This document shows, piece after piece, positions 63,118-64,000 of a stretch of 64,000 nucleotides of DNA (positions are counted from its first letter, which is position 1; every line of letters begins with the position of its first letter). Location: the NCBI GenBank assembly GCA_017983795.1, contig JAGOAS010000013.1, positions 46,763 through 110,762 of the forward strand, read 5' to 3'. Origin of the DNA: Piscinibacter sp. GTDB taxonomy: Bacteria > Pseudomonadota > Gammaproteobacteria > Burkholderiales > Burkholderiaceae_C. Made by a program: the position numbers and the translations under genes. A model generated the notes under the pieces. The model saw nothing but the letters and a program-made list of their open reading frames with translations. It was not told the DNA's origin and did no database searches.

Positions 63118-64000
63118 ATGTGGCGCAGCCTGCTGACTGATCTGGAGTCCGTGCTGAAGGGCGCGAAGGCCGCGGACCTGATCCGCGTTCCTAAGTCCGG
63201 CCCCGCATCGCGCGGCGAGGACGCCGCCGCGTTCTCCGAGTGGCTGCCGTACCGCGCCTGGATCGCGGACCGCCAAGTCTTCGTCAATCTCGACGCGCTG
63301 GGCTTCTGCCTCGAAGTGCGACCGCAATCCGGCGCCGACGAGGAGATGGCGCGCGTGCTGACCGCGCTCTACGCGGCCTCTCCGCCCGGCACGGGGATCC
63401 AGTTCCATCTGTACGCGAGTCCTGCCATTCGCGCGCCGCTGGCGCGCTACGCGAACCTGCGCGTCGCCGACGACGTCGTGCCGGAGCTCGACACCCTCGG
63501 CCGCGCCGGCCGGAACACCAACATCCACCGCACCATGGCCCGGCGCCGTGCCGGGCACTACCTGCAGGGCAGCCGGACGTCGCTGCTGTCGGCGCAGAGC
63601 TACCTGTTCCGCGACTACCGGCTGGTGGTCAGCGTCTCGCTTCCCGGCAGCCCGGAGAACCTCTCGCGCCTGGAGGAGTTGCTGCTGCTGCGCGACGGCA
63701 TCCGGGCCACGCTGCACGCCGCCGGCTTCCCGTCGCGTTCGTGGACGGCGGAGGACCTGATCAACTGGGTCTCCGCGCTGCTCGACCCGCACCGGCAAAC
63801 CGGCGACGCCATCCCGCTCACCTACGACGACGGGCGCGAGCTGCGCGACCAGGTGATCGACCGGGCCACGCGTCTGCGCATCGACCGCCAGGGCATCGGC
63901 CTGGCCAACCCGGCCGCCGACCTGCAAACCGAGCTTCGCCTGATGTCGGTGCGCGCCTTCCCGCCGCGCTTCGCGCTGTGGAACGCCGGCAGCCTGATCG
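63118..64000 (+). CDS. traC: Type IV secretion ATPase TraC, N-terminal part (runs off window)
   Basis: This open frame starts at ATG 63118, three bases after traV, and continues to the last base (294 codons). It begins M-W-R-S-L-L-T-D-L, and A-F-S-E-W-L-P-Y-R-A matches the N-terminal region of TraC/VirB4 ATPases of the PFL_4706 type. The ATPase domain with Walker motifs lies beyond the window. Only the first third or so is seen. Confidence 0.88.
   Translation, partial: MWRSLLTDLESVLKGAKAADLIRVPKSGPASRGEDAAAFSEWLPYRAWIADRQVFVNLDALGFCLEVRPQSGADEEMARVLTALYAASPPGTGIQFHLYASPAIRAPLARYANLRVADDVVPELDTLGRAGRNTNIHRTMARRRAGHYLQGSRTSLLSAQSYLFRDYRLVVSVSLPGSPENLSRLEELLLLRDGIRATLHAAGFPSRSWTAEDLINWVSALLDPHRQTGDAIPLTYDDGRELRDQVIDRATRLRIDRQGIGLANPAADLQTELRLMSVRAFPPRFALWNAGSLI

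Noticed and set aside
45713-64000. A prophage
   Set aside because: No capsid, terminase, portal or tail genes; the gene set is conjugative.

Overview
This is a high-GC chromosomal window that looks like a betaproteobacterium of the order Burkholderiales (Rubrivivax/Leptothrix/Methylibium-like). The reasons are the gene orders clpS-clpA, ccoI-S-N-O-Q-P-G-H beside fnr and hemN, and exbB-exbD-lpxK-trm112-kdsB-adk. The REP-like repeats at 37488-37688 are also of a kind common in that order. The genus is inference only; no rRNA or tRNA gene was seen.

Layout. 1-5649: end of lpxH, mtfA, clpA/clpS, a cold-shock gene and icd. 5753-16575: a complete microaerobic respiration locus, with cbb3 oxidase genes, copper ATPase and assembly genes on the minus strand next to hemN and a plus-strand fnr. 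Two near-consensus FNR boxes lie in its promoters. 16604-23950: DUF192 protein, sodB, xseA, exbB-exbD, lipid A/Kdo genes lpxK and kdsB, adk and a short-chain dehydrogenase. 23982-42360: a nutrient-uptake region with an S9 peptidase, two TonB-dependent receptors, a TonB-ExbB-ExbD-ExbD-TPR operon and a four-gene yej-type peptide ABC transporter. Together these suggest peptide scavenging. 42582-45697: ldcA, tadA, a DUF72 gene and thpR.

45699 to the end of the window is one end of an integrative and conjugative element (ICE). The junction preserves the last codons of guaA (I-E-W-E-stop) immediately in front of thpR, so the element most likely sits in the 3' end of guaA. The guaA body, the second att site and the integrase should lie beyond 64000. 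Inside the element, 53738-57565 carries minus-strand transfer genes (a TIGR03747-type protein, traD and a MobH-like traI). 57867-64000 carries a plus-strand F/PFGI-1-type secretion operon: transglycosylase, pilin-like protein, traL-E-K-B, a DsbC-like protein, traV and a traC that runs off the end.

The most interesting segment is the cargo between the att site and the transfer genes (46141-53590). It is a tightly spaced minus-strand operon encoding an XRE repressor, an AAA+ ATPase, a subtilisin-family (S8) protease with an intact triad, a coiled-coil membrane protein with a C-terminal SH3-like domain, and a 754-residue protein ending in a PD-(D/E)XK nuclease-like domain. The position and domain combination fit an uncharacterised defence or conflict system in which an ATPase-controlled protease is coupled to a membrane protein and a nuclease. 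That role is inference.
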